Part shown: one piece after another, positions 17,939 to 31,796 of the stretch
Layout: each line of letters opens with the position of its first letter
How positions within the stretch are numbered: position 1 is the first letter of the stretch
NCBI RefSeq assembly: GCF_015101885.1
Contig: NZ_CP062941.1
Span: 4,836,001-4,900,000 of the forward strand
Reading direction: 5' to 3'
Length of the DNA stretch: 64,000 nucleotides
From: Massilia litorea
GTDB lineage: Bacteria; Pseudomonadota; Gammaproteobacteria; Burkholderiales; Burkholderiaceae_D
Translations under genes and position numbers: made by a program
Notes under the pieces: generated by a model
The model's input: only the letters and a program-made list of their open reading frames with translations
The model's database searches: none
What the model was told of the DNA's origin: nothing

Positions 17939-20086
17939 ATGAACGCGCCCTTGCCTGCCCGTACCGACCTTGATCGCCTTGCGGTGCTGAACGCCTACGG
18001 CATCCTCGATACGCCCCCGGAACGCGCGTTCGACGACATCGTCCGCCTCGTGGGCCAGCTGCTCGAGGCGCCGATCGTCGCCGTCAACCTGCTAGCCGAG
18101 GGCCGCCAGTGGTTCAAGTCGGAGATCGGGCTCGGCACGCGCGAGATGCCGCTGGACGACTCGATCTGCAAGTTCGCGCTGCTCCAGCAGGGCCGGATGG
18201 TGGTGCCCGATACCCGCCTCGATGCCCGCTTCAATTGCAACCCGCTGGTGACGGGCGCGCCGGGACTGCGTTTCTATGCCGGCGAATTGCTCACCACTCC
18301 CGAGGGCGTGGCGCTCGGCACCCTGTGCGTACTCGACCTGGAACCGCGCCCTCAGGGCTTGACGGCGCAGCAGGAAGCCGTGCTGGAAACGATGGCGCAC
18401 CAGGTGATGCGCCTGATCGAACTGCACAAGGCCTTGAGCGACCAGCAACGGCTGCTGGAGCAGCAGCAGGCGATTCAGGAAGAACTGCAGCGCGAGCGCG
18501 AAGCATTGCGCGACAGCCAGGCGCAGGCGCTGGCGGTGGCCGGCCAGGCCGAGCGCGAACGCCGGCGCCTGGACGCCCTGCTGCAGGCGGCGCCGGTCGG
18601 CATCATCGTCGCCGAAGCGGGCGGCGCCGTGGTGCACGTGAATGCGGAAAACCGCCGCATCTGGGGTGCGCATCCGATGTCGCGCGACATCGCCGCCTAC
18701 GCCGAATGGAAAGGCTGGTGGGCCGACGGCTCGGCGCGGCACGGACAGCGCCTGCGCGAGGACGAATGGGCAATGAGCCGTGCGCTGGCCGGCGAGGACG
18801 CGCCGCGCCACGTGATCGAGATCGAGTCCTTCGACAGGCCCGGCGTGCGCCGCATCATGCTCAATTCCGGCGCGCCGATCCGTAACGAGACCGGCGAGAT
18901 CGTCGGCGCGGTGGTGGCGCAGATGGACGTCACCGAACGCGTGAAGGCCGAGGAAGCGCTGCGCCAGGCCGACCAGAAGAAGGACGAATTCCTGGCCATG
19001 CTGGCGCACGAGCTGCGCAACCCGCTGGCGCCGATCACCTCGGCCGCGGCGATCCTCTCGAACCACGCGGTCGATGTGGCGACGGTGCGCCGTACCAGCG
19101 CCATCATCGCGCGCCAGGCGAAGCACATGACCGGCCTGATCGACGACCTGCTCGACGTGTCGCGGGTGACGCGCGGCCGGGTCGACCTGACGACCGCGGA
19201 ACTGGACATCAAGGACATCATCGCCGACGCCATCGAGCAGGTGCGTCCGCTCGTCGAGAAGCACCAGCACCGGCTGCTGGTGCAGCTGGCGCCCGCCCCT
19301 GCCATCGTGCTGGGCGACCGCAAGCGCCTGGTGCAGGTGATGACGAATCTCCTCAGCAATGCCGCGAAATACACGCCGCATGGCGGAGCGATCGATGTGC
19401 TGCTGGAGTCGGGATACGGCGAACTCGCGGTCACGGTGCGCGACAACGGCATCGGCATGACGCCGGAACTGATCGCCGACGCGTTTGAACTCTTCTCGCA
19501 GGGGAAACGCGGGCTGGACCGCAGCCAGGGCGGCCTCGGGATCGGACTGGCACTTGTCAAAAGCCTGCTGCAACTGCACGGCGGCACGGTGAGCGTGCAT
19601 AGCGAAGGACCGGACCGCGGCAGCAGTTTCGTGGTGCGCCTGCCCGCCGTGGCGCGCAGTGCGGAAGCGGCTGCGGGGACGCCGGCACTGCCGGCCGGCG
19701 CGGCGCCGGGGCTGCTGCGCATCGGCATCGTCGACGACAACGAGGATGCGGCGGCGACGCTGTCGATGTTCCTGCAAGCCTACGGCCACGAGGTCTCGAT
19801 CGCGCACTGCGCAGAACACGCCCTGGAGCTGCTGCCCGCCTTTGCGCCCGATGTCTGCCTGCTCGACATCGGCCTGCCGGAGATGAGCGGCTTCGAGCTG
19901 GCGCGCGCCCTGCGCTCACAGCCGTCCCTGCGTAGCGCGGTGCTGGTCGCGATCACCGGCTATGCCCAGGAAAAGGACCGCCAGGAGGCGCGCGGCGCCG
20001 GCTTCGACGACCTGTTCGCCAAGCCGGTCGACCTCGGCGCCCTGAACGCCCTGCTGACCCGGGTCGCGCAGCACCGGCCGCGCTGA
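17939..20086 (+). CDS. Hybrid sensor histidine kinase (GAF-PAS-HisKA-HATPase-REC)
   Basis: 715 residues, no membrane helix, so cytoplasmic. An N-terminal GAF domain (about 20-165, [13 protein letters not shown] start) is followed by a short coiled coil, a PAS domain (about 215-330), HisKA with phospho-acceptor His357 in LAHELRNP, an HATPase with [14 protein letters not shown] and [12 protein letters not shown], and a receiver with acceptor Asp643 in [12 protein letters not shown]. The architecture matches the kinase at 23708. No Hpt or DNA-binding partner is adjacent, so the phosphorelay target is elsewhere. Convergent with the HPP gene. Confidence 0.92.
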   Translation: MNAPLPARTDLDRLAVLNAYGILDTPPERAFDDIVRLVGQLLEAPIVAVNLLAEGRQWFKSEIGLGTREMPLDDSICKFALLQQGRMVVPDTRLDARFNCNPLVTGAPGLRFYAGELLTTPEGVALGTLCVLDLEPRPQGLTAQQEAVLETMAHQVMRLIELHKALSDQQRLLEQQQAIQEELQREREALRDSQAQALAVAGQAERERRRLDALLQAAPVGIIVAEAGGAVVHVNAENRRIWGAHPMSRDIAAYAEWKGWWADGSARHGQRLREDEWAMSRALAGEDAPRHVIEIESFDRPGVRRIMLNSGAPIRNETGEIVGAVVAQMDVTERVKAEEALRQADQKKDEFLAMLAHELRNPLAPITSAAAILSNHAVDVATVRRTSAIIARQAKHMTGLIDDLLDVSRVTRGRVDLTTAELDIKDIIADAIEQVRPLVEKHQHRLLVQLAPAPAIVLGDRKRLVQVMTNLLSNAAKYTPHGGAIDVLLESGYGELAVTVRDNGIGMTPELIADAFELFSQGKRGLDRSQGGLGIGLALVKSLLQLHGGTVSVHSEGPDRGSSFVVRLPAVARSAEAAAGTPALPAGAAPGLLRIGIVDDNEDAAATLSMFLQAYGHEVSIAHCAEHALELLPAFAPDVCLLDIGLPEMSGFELARALRSQPSLRSAVLVAITGYAQEKDRQEARGAGFDDLFAKPVDLGALNALLTRVAQHRPR

Positions 20087-20117
20087 TGAGCGGCTGAGGT
20101 TCCTGAACAGGGCCGGT

Positions 20118-21245
20118 CTAGGCAGCCGCTTCCAGCCGCTCCTCGCACAGCGCGGCCAGCAGGTCGGACTGGCTGACGAGCCCCACCATCGCCCCGTCCC
20201 GATCGATGATGGCCACCTGGTGATAGCCGCCGTCGCGCAGCAGCGGCACCAGTTGCGCCAGCGGCGCGCCGGCGTCGAGCGCGACCACGCGCTGGCGCAT
20301 GGCGTCGGCCACGCGCAGCGCGGCGCCGGGCACCAGTTGGCGCAGGCGCGCGCCCCAGCCGGTGTGGCGCAGCAGGTCTTCCTGGGCGATGACGCCGCGC
20401 AGGTGGCGCGTTTCGTCGAGCACCGGCAACGACTGCAGGCGGTAGCGCAGCAGCAGTTCGCGCGCGTGCTCGAGGGTGTCGTTCGGCGCGGCGAAGACGA
20501 TGTGGGTCGACATCAGTTCGGCGCAGGTGCGTTCGTTGAAATGGCGGTGCAGCGCCAGCTGGCGCGCGTCGTCGACGATCGCCAGCAGGTCGTCGCGGCT
20601 GACGTCGAGCACCTCGCCATAGCGCGCCAGCGCCGCTTCCAGGTCGGTCTCGGTAATGCCGAGGCGCGCACCCGGCGCCGGGTCGCCGGTGGCGTGGACA
20701 TTCCGGTCGGCCGCATGCTGGGCGTGCGGATAGCGTCGTCCGGTGAGGTTGTTGTAGAGCAGCGCCGCGATGACGATGATGATCGAATTCAGCGCCACCG
20801 GGCTGAGGGCGAACAGGAAGCCCGCCTCGTGCACGGCCTGCCCGCCGAGGACCGTCGTCAGGGCCACCGCACCGCCGGGCGGATGCAGGCAGCGCAGCGC
20901 GAACATGGTGCCGATCGCCAGCGCGCCGGCCAGCGGCGCGGCCAGCAGCCAGTCGGGAACGAGATGGACGCAGGCGACCCCGATCAGGGCCGACACGGTA
21001 TTGCCGCCGACCACAGACCAGGGCTGGGCCAGCGGACTGGAGGGCACGCAGAACAGCAGCACGGCCGAGGCGCCCATCGGGGCGATCAGGTAAGCCGCAA
21101 GGTCCGGGGCCAGCATGTGGGAGGCCAGCGCGGTCACGAACAGGCCGATGCAGGCGCCGATGCCGGCACGGACGCGCTCGGTGTTGCCGGCAGGGAGAGG
21201 CTGCGGCAGGAAGCCGTGCAGCCATTGGGTGAAGGTGGCGCGCAT
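20118..21245 (-). CDS. HPP family membrane protein fused to two CBS domains
   Basis: 375 residues from the ATG at 21245; a TTG 48 bases upstream would add an unlikely Cys-rich leader. The N-terminal half has the HPP four-helix domain with APMGASAVLLFCVPSSPLAQ near 50-70 and RCLHPPGGAVALTTV near 118. The C-terminal half has a pair of CBS repeats (MSTHIVFAAPNDTLEHAREL; VVALDAGAPLAQLVPLL; then a final VGLVSQSDLLAAL). HPP proteins have been linked to nitrite transport in chloroplasts and cyanobacteria; CBS pairs usually sense adenine nucleotides. Function here is inferred only. Confidence 0.87.
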   Translation of the reverse strand: MRATFTQWLHGFLPQPLPAGNTERVRAGIGACIGLFVTALASHMLAPDLAAYLIAPMGASAVLLFCVPSSPLAQPWSVVGGNTVSALIGVACVHLVPDWLLAAPLAGALAIGTMFALRCLHPPGGAVALTTVLGGQAVHEAGFLFALSPVALNSIIIVIAALLYNNLTGRRYPHAQHAADRNVHATGDPAPGARLGITETDLEAALARYGEVLDVSRDDLLAIVDDARQLALHRHFNERTCAELMSTHIVFAAPNDTLEHARELLLRYRLQSLPVLDETRHLRGVIAQEDLLRHTGWGARLRQLVPGAALRVADAMRQRVVALDAGAPLAQLVPLLRDGGYHQVAIIDRDGAMVGLVSQSDLLAALCEERLEAAA

Positions 21246-21475
21246 AAAGATGAAACCGCGTTGAAACAGGCAAAGACTGCAATTACACCACAAGGACTCC
21301 TGCCCTGCAGGCGCGGCCGTACTTCCGGCGCCCCGGCACGGACTGCTGCGTCGTCAATTTCGTCAATGCGCGTCAACGCACGGACGGGAATATTTTCATC
21401 TGCGACCCTGATCGTCAGTAATCACGGGCGGCGCGCCGCGCTGCATGATTAAAAATTGACGAAAAGGAGTCTTTC

Positions 21476-22516
21476 ATGAAAAAAGCCCTGCCATTGACGC
21501 TGCTCGCCGGCGCTGCCCTGCTCGCCACCAGCGCCTGGGCCAAGGACGCGGCCAAACCGCCGAAAGCCGAACCGCACATGCAGAAGGTGCTCGACGCCCA
21601 CGCGGCGCTGAACCCGAAACCGATCGAGACGCTCACGCCGGAAGAAGCGCGCAAGCAGCCGACCCCGGCCGATGCGGTGAAAAAGGTCCTGACCGACATG
21701 AAGAAACCGACCGCGCCGGAACCGGGCGTGACGGTCAAGACGATGACGGTCGGCAGCGGCGCCGCCGGCTTCCCGGTCCATATCTACACTCCGGAGGGCA
21801 AGGGCCCGTTCCCGGTCATGATGTACTACCACGGCGGCGGCTTCGTGATCGCCGACACCAAGGTCTACGACGCCAGTCCGCGCGCCCTGGCGAAGATGGC
21901 GAACGCAATCATGGTTGCGGTCGACTACCGCCAGGCGCCCGAACACCCCTTCCCGGCCGCGCCGGACGACGCCTTCGCGGCTTACCAGTGGACGCTCGAA
22001 CATGCGAAGGAGTTCAATGGCGACCCGACGCGTGTGGCGGTCGGCGGCGAGAGCGCCGGCGGCAACCTGGCGACCGTGGTCTCGATGATGGCACGCGACA
22101 AGAAGGTCGCCCTGCCCGTGCACCAGCTGCTGGTGTATCCGGTCGTGAACGACGACATGAACACCCCTTCCTACCAGAAGAACGCGAACGCCAAGCCGCT
22201 CAACAAGGCGATGATGGGCTGGTTCTTCAAGCACTACCAGGGTGACCCGAAGAGCCCGTATGCGCTGCCGATGAAGGCGGACTCGCTGAAAGGCCTGCCG
22301 CCGGCCACCATCATCGCGGCCGAGATCGACCCGCTGCTGTCCGAAGGCAAGGCGTATGCGGACAAGCTGAAGAAGGATGGCGTCGCGGTGAGCTACAAGG
22401 AATACACGGGCGTGACGCACGAGTTCTTCGGCATGGGGGCGGTGGTGCCGAAGGCGAAGGAAGCGGAGCAGTTTGCGGCGGACGCGTTGAAGAAGGCGTT
22501 TGCGGCGAAGAAGTGA
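21476..22516 (+). CDS. Exported alpha/beta hydrolase (hormone-sensitive-lipase-type esterase)
   Basis: 346 residues with a cleavable signal peptide (ending near SAWAKDA), so periplasmic or secreted. Oxyanion-hole motif HGGGF at residues 119-123, nucleophile Ser193 in GGESAGG, and likely Asp285 (AEIDPLL) and His315 (GVTHEFF) complete the triad. The RQAPEHPFPAAPDD segment is typical of the HSL/acetyl-hydrolase family. Natural ester substrate unknown. The gene is preceded by AAGGAG-like sequence and followed, 134 bases on, by the exported metallo-hydrolase on the same strand. Confidence 0.9.
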   Translation: MKKALPLTLLAGAALLATSAWAKDAAKPPKAEPHMQKVLDAHAALNPKPIETLTPEEARKQPTPADAVKKVLTDMKKPTAPEPGVTVKTMTVGSGAAGFPVHIYTPEGKGPFPVMMYYHGGGFVIADTKVYDASPRALAKMANAIMVAVDYRQAPEHPFPAAPDDAFAAYQWTLEHAKEFNGDPTRVAVGGESAGGNLATVVSMMARDKKVALPVHQLLVYPVVNDDMNTPSYQKNANAKPLNKAMMGWFFKHYQGDPKSPYALPMKADSLKGLPPATIIAAEIDPLLSEGKAYADKLKKDGVAVSYKEYTGVTHEFFGMGAVVPKAKEAEQFAADALKKAFAAKK

Positions 22517-22650
22517 TCGCCCCGGCGTGAATGGCGCAGCGCGCGGCGTCCCGGCGCCCGCGCGCTGCCGGCTCTTGCATGCCATCGCCTGCCTTGATGT
22601 ACGATATGTAAGCCTGTCATTTCGACCATCACTTCATCTACGGAGAACGA

Positions 22651-23595
22651 ATGAAACACACCGCCCTGTCCCTGCTCATGGCCGTCTTGGTCGCCACCCC
22701 CGCCTACGCCGCCGCGCCGATGGCGAAAACCCAGGCGCCCGGCTATTACCGCATGATGCTGGGCGACTTCGAAATCACGCCGCTGTCCGACGGCACGGTC
22801 GACCTGCCGGTCGACAAGCTGCTGACGCAAAAGGCCGACAAGACCAATGCGGCGCTGGCGAAAGCCCACCTGAAGGCCCCGCTCGAGACCTCGGACAACG
22901 CTTACCTGATCAATACCGGCAGCAAGCTGATCCTGGTCGACACGGGCGCCGGCATCCTCTTCGGGCCGACCCTCGGCAAGCTCCAGGCAAGCCTGAAGGC
23001 GGCCGGCTACACGCCGGAACAGGTCGACGAAATCTACCTGACGCATATGCACAGCGACCACCTGGGCGGCCTCCTGGTCACGAAGGGCACGCCGGCTTTC
23101 CCGAACGCGGTCGTGCGCGCAGCCAAGGCGGAAGCCGACGAATGGCTGAGCCAGGCGAAGATGGACAAGGCAAAGGAAGACGACAAGGGTTCCTACCATA
23201 ATGCGATGGCCGCGCTCGACCCCTACGTCAAGGCCGGCAAGTTCAAGACCTTCGAGGGCGACGTCGAGCTCGCGCCGGGCATCCGCGCCCAGGGCGGGCA
23301 TGGCCATACGCCGGGCCACACGACCTATGTCGTCACGAGCGGCGGCCGGAAGATGGTCATGATCGGCGACCTGATCCACGTGGGCGCGGTGCAGTTCGAG
23401 GACCCGGCGGTGACGATCGGCTTCGACGGCGACCAGAAGGCGGCAGCGGCGGCGCGCAAGAAGCTGTTCGATGCGGCGGCCAAGGATGGGGCGCTGATCG
23501 GGGGAGCGCACCTGCAGTTCCCGGGCGTGGGCTATCTGCGCACCGAGGGTAAAGGTTACCGCTTTATCCCAGTGAACTACACCCGCATGCCATAA
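22651..23595 (+). CDS. Exported MBL-fold metallo-hydrolase
   Basis: 314 residues with a signal peptide cut near AYAAAP. The zinc-binding signature HMHSDHLGG lies near residue 132, with later ligands in GHGHTPGHTTYV and MIGDLIHVG. This pattern suits the large hydrolase group that includes lactonases and other ester or amide cutting enzymes; it is not specific enough to name a substrate. GGAGAACGA precedes the ATG. Together with the esterase upstream it suggests a small periplasmic hydrolysis module. Confidence 0.88.
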   Translation: MKHTALSLLMAVLVATPAYAAAPMAKTQAPGYYRMMLGDFEITPLSDGTVDLPVDKLLTQKADKTNAALAKAHLKAPLETSDNAYLINTGSKLILVDTGAGILFGPTLGKLQASLKAAGYTPEQVDEIYLTHMHSDHLGGLLVTKGTPAFPNAVVRAAKAEADEWLSQAKMDKAKEDDKGSYHNAMAALDPYVKAGKFKTFEGDVELAPGIRAQGGHGHTPGHTTYVVTSGGRKMVMIGDLIHVGAVQFEDPAVTIGFDGDQKAAAAARKKLFDAAAKDGALIGGAHLQFPGVGYLRTEGKGYRFIPVNYTRMP

Positions 23596-23598
23596 ACT

Positions 23599-23703
23599 GT
23601 AGGGTGGGCTCCGCCCACGCGGTCGTACCCTTGCATACCACGACGCTTCCAGAAGCCATTGCGGTTTGCATAGGCCGTACCGCGTGGGCGGAGCCCACCC
23701 TAC
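23599..23703. repeat. REP-like inverted pair (element 2)
   Basis: GTAGGGTGGGCTCCGCCCACGC at the left end is mirrored by GCGTGGGCGGAGCCCACCCTAC at the right end, so both ends read GTAG inward. About 50 bases of unrelated sequence separate the hairpins. It fills the space between the convergent metallo-hydrolase and hybrid kinase genes and may also end transcription there. Confidence 0.8.
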
Positions 23704-23707
23704 AAAA

Positions 23708-26185
<2,478 letters not shown>

Positions 26186-26213
26186 ACCCCGATTGTCCCA
26201 CAGTCAGACAATT

Positions 26214-26236
26214 GCCGGAGCATAACTAGCTCCGGC
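26214..26236. terminator. Hairpin downstream of orn
   Basis: GCCGGAGC-ATAACTA-GCTCCGGC, an eight-base-pair perfect stem. It lies about 40 bases past the orn stop codon in the direction of its transcription. The T-tract on that strand is weak, so it may be a terminator or a 3'-end stabiliser. Confidence 0.5.
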
Positions 26237-26247
26237 TCGTGGCGCCG

Positions 26248-26285
26248 ATTACAGCCTGCGCATTACAGCTTGCGCATTACAGCTT
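26248..26285. repeat. Tandem 14-base microrepeat overlapping the end of orn
   Basis: ATTACAGCCTGCGC (26248-26261), ATTACAGCTTGCGC (26262-26275) and a partial ATTACAGCTT (26276-26285). Read on the minus strand, the unit is AAGCTGTAATGCGC, which contains the last two codons and stop of orn; the 3' end has been copied about 2.7 times. Confidence 0.8.
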
Positions 26286-26861
26286 AATGAAATGCTCGCG
26301 GTAGTACTTCAGCTCTTCGACCGACTCGATGATGTCGGCCAGCGCCGTGTGTTTCTGGTGCTTCTTGAAACCGGACGCCAGTTCCGGCTTCCAGCGGCGG
26401 CACAGTTCCTTCAGCGTCGACACGTCCAGGTTGCGGTAGTGGAAAAAGGCTTCCAGCTTCGGCATGCCGCGCGCCATGAAGCGGCGGTCCTGGCAGATGG
26501 TGTTGCCGCACATCGGCGATTTGTTCGCCGGGACGAAATTCTTCAGGAAGGCGATCAGCGCCACTTCGGCGTCGGCTTCGGTCACGGTCGAGGCGCGCAC
26601 GCGGTCGATCAGGCCGGACTTGCCGTGGGTGCCCTTGTTCCAGTTGTCCATCTTGTCGAGCGTTTCGTCCGACTGGTGGATCGCGAAGACCGGACCTTCG
26701 GCCAGCACGTTCAGGTGCATGTCGGTGACGACGACGGCGACCTCGATGATGCGGTCGGTGTCCGGGTCGAGCCCGGTCATTTCCATATCGACCCAGACCA
26801 GGTTCATGTCGTTGGGACGCTGGGCGGTGGAGGAGACTGCGGAATCGGTTGGGTGTGACAT
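26277..26861 (-). CDS. orn: Oligoribonuclease
   Basis: 194 residues, 3'-5' exoribonuclease of the DEDDh group that degrades dinucleotides, including pGpG from cyclic-di-GMP breakdown. Exo I motif [20 protein letters not shown] near residues 22-41, [13 protein letters not shown] (Exo II), and the Exo [17 protein letters not shown] with the catalytic His and Asp. The length includes a short N-terminal extension over the E. coli protein (MNLVWVDME would be the shorter start at Met19). Divergent from the Ste24-type protease gene with 47 bases between them. Confidence 0.95.
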   Translation of the reverse strand: MSHPTDSAVSSTAQRPNDMNLVWVDMEMTGLDPDTDRIIEVAVVVTDMHLNVLAEGPVFAIHQSDETLDKMDNWNKGTHGKSGLIDRVRASTVTEADAEVALIAFLKNFVPANKSPMCGNTICQDRRFMARGMPKLEAFFHYRNLDVSTLKELCRRWKPELASGFKKHQKHTALADIIESVEELKYYREHFIKL

Positions 26862-26908
26862 AATTCTCTCTTTGCCTAATCAATCCTGCATTTTCTCACA
26901 GGCACTGA

Positions 26909-28171
26909 ATGTCTTCACTCGCGTTTTCGGTTTTGTTCGTCGTTTTCTTCGTGCTCACGCTCGGGCTGCGCTTCTGGCTGGCCAACCGCCAGATCCGCCA
27001 CGTGCTGCGCCACCGCGCCAGCGTGCCCGCGGAGTTCGCCCCCAAGGTCTCGCTCGAGACCCACCAGAAGGCGGCCGACTACACGGTCGCGAAAACCCGC
27101 TTCGGCATTGCCGCCCTGCTCTGGGGCGGCCTGACCCTGGTCGGCTTCACCCTGCTCGGCGGCCTGCAGGCCCTGTCGACTGCGCTGCTGCACGTCGCCG
27201 GTCCGGGAATGCTACATCAACTCCTGCTGGTGGCCGCGTTCGCGATCCTCACGGGCCTGCTCGACCTGCCCTTCGACTGGTACCGCCAGTTCGTGCTGGA
27301 ACAGCGTTTCGGCTTCAACAAGATGAGCGTCAGGCTGTGGCTCGCCGACATGGTGAAAGGCGCGCTGGTGGGCATGGTGATCGGCCTGCCGCTGGTGTGG
27401 GTTGTACTGAAACTGATGGAATCGGCCGGTTCGCTCTGGTGGTTCTGGACCTGGCTGGTCTGGAGCGGCTTCCAACTGCTGATGATGGTGCTGTACCCGA
27501 GCGTGATCGCGCCGCTGTTCAATAAATTCACGCCGCTCGCCGACGAAGGCCTCAAATCGCGCATCGAGGGCCTGATGGCGCGCGTCGGCTTCGCCTCGAA
27601 GGGGCTGTTCGTGATGGACGGCAGCCGCCGCAGCGCCCACGGCAACGCCTATTTCTCCGGCTTCGGCGCGGCCAAGCGCATCGTCTTCTTCGACACCCTG
27701 ATCGAGCGCCTGGCCCCGCACGAGATCGAAGCGGTGCTGGCGCATGAACTGGGCCATTTCAAACTGCGCCACATCGTCAAGCGCATCGTCGTCATGTTCG
27801 CGCTGTCGCTGGCCTTCCTGGCCCTGCTCGGCTACCTGAAAGAGCAAGCCTGGTTCTACACGGGACTGGGCGTGACGCCGATGCTGCACGCGCCGAACGA
27901 CGCCATGGCCCTGCTGCTGTTCGTGCTGGTGCTGCCGATCTTTACCTTCGTCTTCGGCCCGCTGAATGCGATCACCTCGCGCAAGCACGAGTTCGAGGCG
28001 GATGCCTTTGCGGCGAAGCACAGCGATGCGACGCACCTGGTCTCGGCCCTGGTCAAGATGTATGAAGACAATGCCTCGACGCTGACGCCCGACCCGCTGC
28101 ACTCGGCGTTTTATGACTCGCACCCGCCGGCATCGGTACGGATCGCCCATTTGAACGGAGCGGCCGCATGA
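26909..28171 (+). CDS. M48 family membrane metallopeptidase (Ste24-type)
   Basis: 420 residues, integral-membrane zinc protease. Several hydrophobic helices surround the catalytic [10 protein letters not shown] motif near residue 280, and the third ligand region is [15 protein letters not shown] near 355. This is the CAAX-prenyl-protease-1 family; bacteria lack prenylated CAAX proteins, so the role is probably membrane protein quality control. First gene of a tight run: its stop overlaps the phhB start by four bases (ATGA), and phhB overlaps rsgA. Confidence 0.92.
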   Translation: MSSLAFSVLFVVFFVLTLGLRFWLANRQIRHVLRHRASVPAEFAPKVSLETHQKAADYTVAKTRFGIAALLWGGLTLVGFTLLGGLQALSTALLHVAGPGMLHQLLLVAAFAILTGLLDLPFDWYRQFVLEQRFGFNKMSVRLWLADMVKGALVGMVIGLPLVWVVLKLMESAGSLWWFWTWLVWSGFQLLMMVLYPSVIAPLFNKFTPLADEGLKSRIEGLMARVGFASKGLFVMDGSRRSAHGNAYFSGFGAAKRIVFFDTLIERLAPHEIEAVLAHELGHFKLRHIVKRIVVMFALSLAFLALLGYLKEQAWFYTGLGVTPMLHAPNDAMALLLFVLVLPIFTFVFGPLNAITSRKHEFEADAFAAKHSDATHLVSALVKMYEDNASTLTPDPLHSAFYDSHPPASVRIAHLNGAAA

Positions 28172-28500
28172 CGCTGCGCGAACGCCATTGCACCCACGGC
28201 GCGCCGGCCCTCGAGGCCAGCGAGCTGCCCGCCCTGCTGGCGCAGGTACCCGACTGGCAAGTCGAGGACAAGCGCCTCGTGCGCAGCTTCGCCTTCACGG
28301 ACTACCACGAGACCATCGAATTCGTGAACGCGCTGGCCTGGATGATCCACGCCGAAAACCACCATCCGGACCTGACGGTGCGCTACCGCCACTGCATCGT
28401 CGCCTGGACCACCCATTCGGCGGGCAATGCGGTATCGCTGAACGACATCATCTGCGCTGCGAAAGCCGACGCAATCTACGAAGAACGGACAGGCGCGTGA
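28168..28500 (+). CDS. phhB: 4a-hydroxytetrahydrobiopterin dehydratase (pterin-4a-carbinolamine dehydratase)
   Basis: 110 residues, normal for the family. It regenerates pterin cofactor after phenylalanine hydroxylase action. The active-site pattern [18 protein letters not shown] near residues 63-80 carries the catalytic histidines. Translation is probably coupled: the ATG overlaps the stop of the upstream protease, and its own TGA overlaps the GTG start of rsgA. No phenylalanine hydroxylase gene lies in the window. Confidence 0.93.
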   Translation: MTLRERHCTHGAPALEASELPALLAQVPDWQVEDKRLVRSFAFTDYHETIEFVNALAWMIHAENHHPDLTVRYRHCIVAWTTHSAGNAVSLNDIICAAKADAIYEERTGA

Positions 28501-29408
28501 GCAAAGACAAGAAAATAGACACTACGCTGAGCGGCACCATCATCGCGGCGCACGGGCGCCATTACCTGGCCGACGTGAACGGCGAAAAATTCCAGTGCGT
28601 CACGCGCGGCAAGAAGACGAATGTGGCCGTCGGCGACGTCGTGCACCTGGTGCAGACCTCGAACGACCAGGCCGTCATCGAAAAGATCGCCGAGCGCACG
28701 ACCCTGCTCTACCGCTCGGACCAGTACAAATCGAAGCTGCTGGCGGCGAACATCTCGCGCCTGTTCATCGTGATCGCGACCGAACCAGGTTTCGCGGACG
28801 ACCTGGTATCGCGTTCGCTGGTGGCGGCCGAGGCGGCCGGCATCGAGGCCCACCTGATCCTGAATAAAACCGACGTCGCAGACCTGCTGCCGCGCGCGCG
28901 CGAACGCGCCGGCGTGTATGCGGCGCTCGGCTATCCGGTGCACGAGGTATCGGCGCGCACCAATCCCGAGCATGCGCTGGCCGTGCTGCGGCCCTTGCTG
29001 GCCGGGCAATCCTCGATCTTCATCGGCCAGTCGGGCATGGGCAAGTCCTCGCTGATCAATTTGCTGGTACCGGACGCCGACATCGCCGTGCGCGAAATCT
29101 CGGCCGCCCTCGACACCGGCAAGCACACCACGACCTTCACGCGGCTCTACTGGTTGCCGGACGGCGCGGCGATCATCGATTCGCCCGGCTTCCAGGAATT
29201 CGGCCTGTACCACCTCTCCGAGGGCATGCTGGAGCGGGCCTTCGTCGAGTTCAAGCCCTACCTGGGCGGCTGCAAGTACTACAACTGCCGCCACCTGGCC
29301 GAGCCGCAGTGCGCCGTGCTGACGGCCGTCGCCGAAGGCAAGATCGCGAAACACCGCCACGAGCTGTATGCCCAGCTGTTGCACGAGTCGGCGCAGACGC
29401 TGTATTGA
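28497..29408 (+). CDS. rsgA: Ribosome small subunit-dependent GTPase A
   Basis: 303 residues from a GTG that overlaps the phhB stop. Circularly permuted GTPase that checks 30S maturation. An OB fold occupies about residues 10-75, then G4 [13 protein letters not shown] near 125, G1 [15 protein letters not shown] near 180, G3 [12 protein letters not shown], and the C-terminal zinc site [16 protein letters not shown]. The GTG is supported by the following [13 protein letters not shown], which gives family length; a longer frame upstream runs through phhB and is not real. Confidence 0.95.
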   Translation: MSKDKKIDTTLSGTIIAAHGRHYLADVNGEKFQCVTRGKKTNVAVGDVVHLVQTSNDQAVIEKIAERTTLLYRSDQYKSKLLAANISRLFIVIATEPGFADDLVSRSLVAAEAAGIEAHLILNKTDVADLLPRARERAGVYAALGYPVHEVSARTNPEHALAVLRPLLAGQSSIFIGQSGMGKSSLINLLVPDADIAVREISAALDTGKHTTTFTRLYWLPDGAAIIDSPGFQEFGLYHLSEGMLERAFVEFKPYLGGCKYYNCRHLAEPQCAVLTAVAEGKIAKHRHELYAQLLHESAQTLY

Positions 29409-29449
29409 TCGGCGGCGGGCCTGCTTTCCCAAAAATCAAGCAAAACCCT

Positions 29450-29455
29450 TATAAT
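29450..29455 (+). promoter_or_regulatory. Candidate -10 box upstream of argF
   Basis: A perfect TATAAT, about 30 bases before the argF ATG, in an A-rich stretch. No clear -35 box is at standard spacing, so a promoter is plausible but not secure. Confidence 0.4.
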
Positions 29456-29485
29456 CAAGGGGATACTCTCTTCCCAGAACACGAT

Positions 29486-30412
29486 ATGCCAGGCTCCAAA
29501 GCGATCAAGCACTTCCTGCAGTTCTCCGATTTCTCGCTCGACGAATTCGAATACGTGATCGAGCGTGCGAAGGTCATCAAGCGCAAGTTCAAGGCCTACG
29601 AGGTGTACCACCCGCTGGTCGACCGCACCCTGGTGATGGTGTTCGAGAAGAGCTCGACGCGCACGCGCCTGTCGTTCGAAGCCGGCATGCACCAGCTGGG
29701 CGGCGCCGCGATCTACCTGAACACGCGCGACAGCCAGCTGGGACGCGGCGAGCCGGTCGAGGACGCTGGCCAGGTGATGAGCCGCATGTGCGACATCATC
29801 ATGGTGCGCACCTTCGGCCAGGAGATCATCGAGCGCTTCGCCGCCAATTCGCGCGTGCCGGTGATTAACGGCCTGACCAACGAACACCACCCCTGCCAGG
29901 TGCTGGCCGACATCTTCACCTTCTACGAGCACCGCGGCCCGATCGCCGGCAAGACCGTGGCCTGGATCGGCGACGCCAACAACATGCTGTACTCCTGGCT
30001 GCAGGCGGCCGAAGTGTTCGGCTTCCACCTGAACGTCTCGACCCCGAAGGGCTACGACATCGACCCGAGCCTGGTCTCGACGCAGCGCTACACCTTCTTC
30101 GACAATCCGTCGGACGCCTGCGAAGGCGCGCACCTGGTCAACACCGACGTCTGGACCAGCATGGGCTACGAAAAGGAAAACGCAGAAAGACTGAAAGCGT
30201 TTGACGGCTTCATCGTCGACGCCGCCAAGATGGGGCGCGCGTCCCCGGACGCGGTCTTCATGCACTGCCTGCCGGCCCACCGCGGCGAGGAAGTCGCGGC
30301 CGAAGTCATCGACGGTCCGCAGTCGGTGGTCTGGGATGAAGCGGAAAACCGCCTGCACGTGCAGAAGGCCCTGATCGAATACCTGCTGCTTGGCAAAATC
30401 CAGGACAACTGA
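29486..30412 (+). CDS. argF: Ornithine carbamoyltransferase
   Basis: 308 residues; makes citrulline from ornithine and carbamoyl phosphate in arginine synthesis. Carbamoyl-phosphate site FEKSSTRTRLSFE near residues 52-64, later HPCQVLADIFTFYEH, and the ornithine-loop HCLPAHRGEEV near 258-268 are all present. The ATG at 29486 gives the standard start (MPGSKAIKHFLQFSDFS). It precedes argG by 91 bases; the two steps are consecutive in the pathway. Confidence 0.96.
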   Translation: MPGSKAIKHFLQFSDFSLDEFEYVIERAKVIKRKFKAYEVYHPLVDRTLVMVFEKSSTRTRLSFEAGMHQLGGAAIYLNTRDSQLGRGEPVEDAGQVMSRMCDIIMVRTFGQEIIERFAANSRVPVINGLTNEHHPCQVLADIFTFYEHRGPIAGKTVAWIGDANNMLYSWLQAAEVFGFHLNVSTPKGYDIDPSLVSTQRYTFFDNPSDACEGAHLVNTDVWTSMGYEKENAERLKAFDGFIVDAAKMGRASPDAVFMHCLPAHRGEEVAAEVIDGPQSVVWDEAENRLHVQKALIEYLLLGKIQDN

Positions 30413-30444
30413 ACATTTTTAAGCACCACCCTTTGTTTGATCGT

Positions 30445-30460
30445 CGGTCCGCAAGGACCG
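30445..30460 (+). other. Small hairpin between argF and argG
   Basis: CGGTCC-GCAA-GGACCG, a six-base-pair stem with GNRA-like loop and no T-tract. It could fine-tune read-through or message decay between the two arginine genes. Confidence 0.35.
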
Positions 30461-30503
30461 GCTGACCACTTCAATCCCACCTCTCCTCCACACTGGAACT
30501 TCC

Positions 30504-31736
<1,233 letters not shown>

Positions 31737-31752
31737 TCCATCGCGCTCGATG

Positions 31753-31778
31753 AAAAGCCGCCTGCGGGCGGCTTTTTT
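31753..31778 (+). terminator. Intrinsic terminator of argG
   Basis: AAAAGCCGCC-TGCG-GGCGGCTTTTTT: ten-base-pair perfect stem with tetraloop and six T, 16 bases after the argG stop. Confidence 0.93.
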
Positions 31779-31796
31779 CGTTAACCGGCGCGTAAC

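Noticed and set aside
28188..28496. Upstream extension of the rsgA frame through phhB
   Set aside because: It is the shifted frame of phhB. The GTG that overlaps the phhB stop gives the correct RsgA N-terminus.
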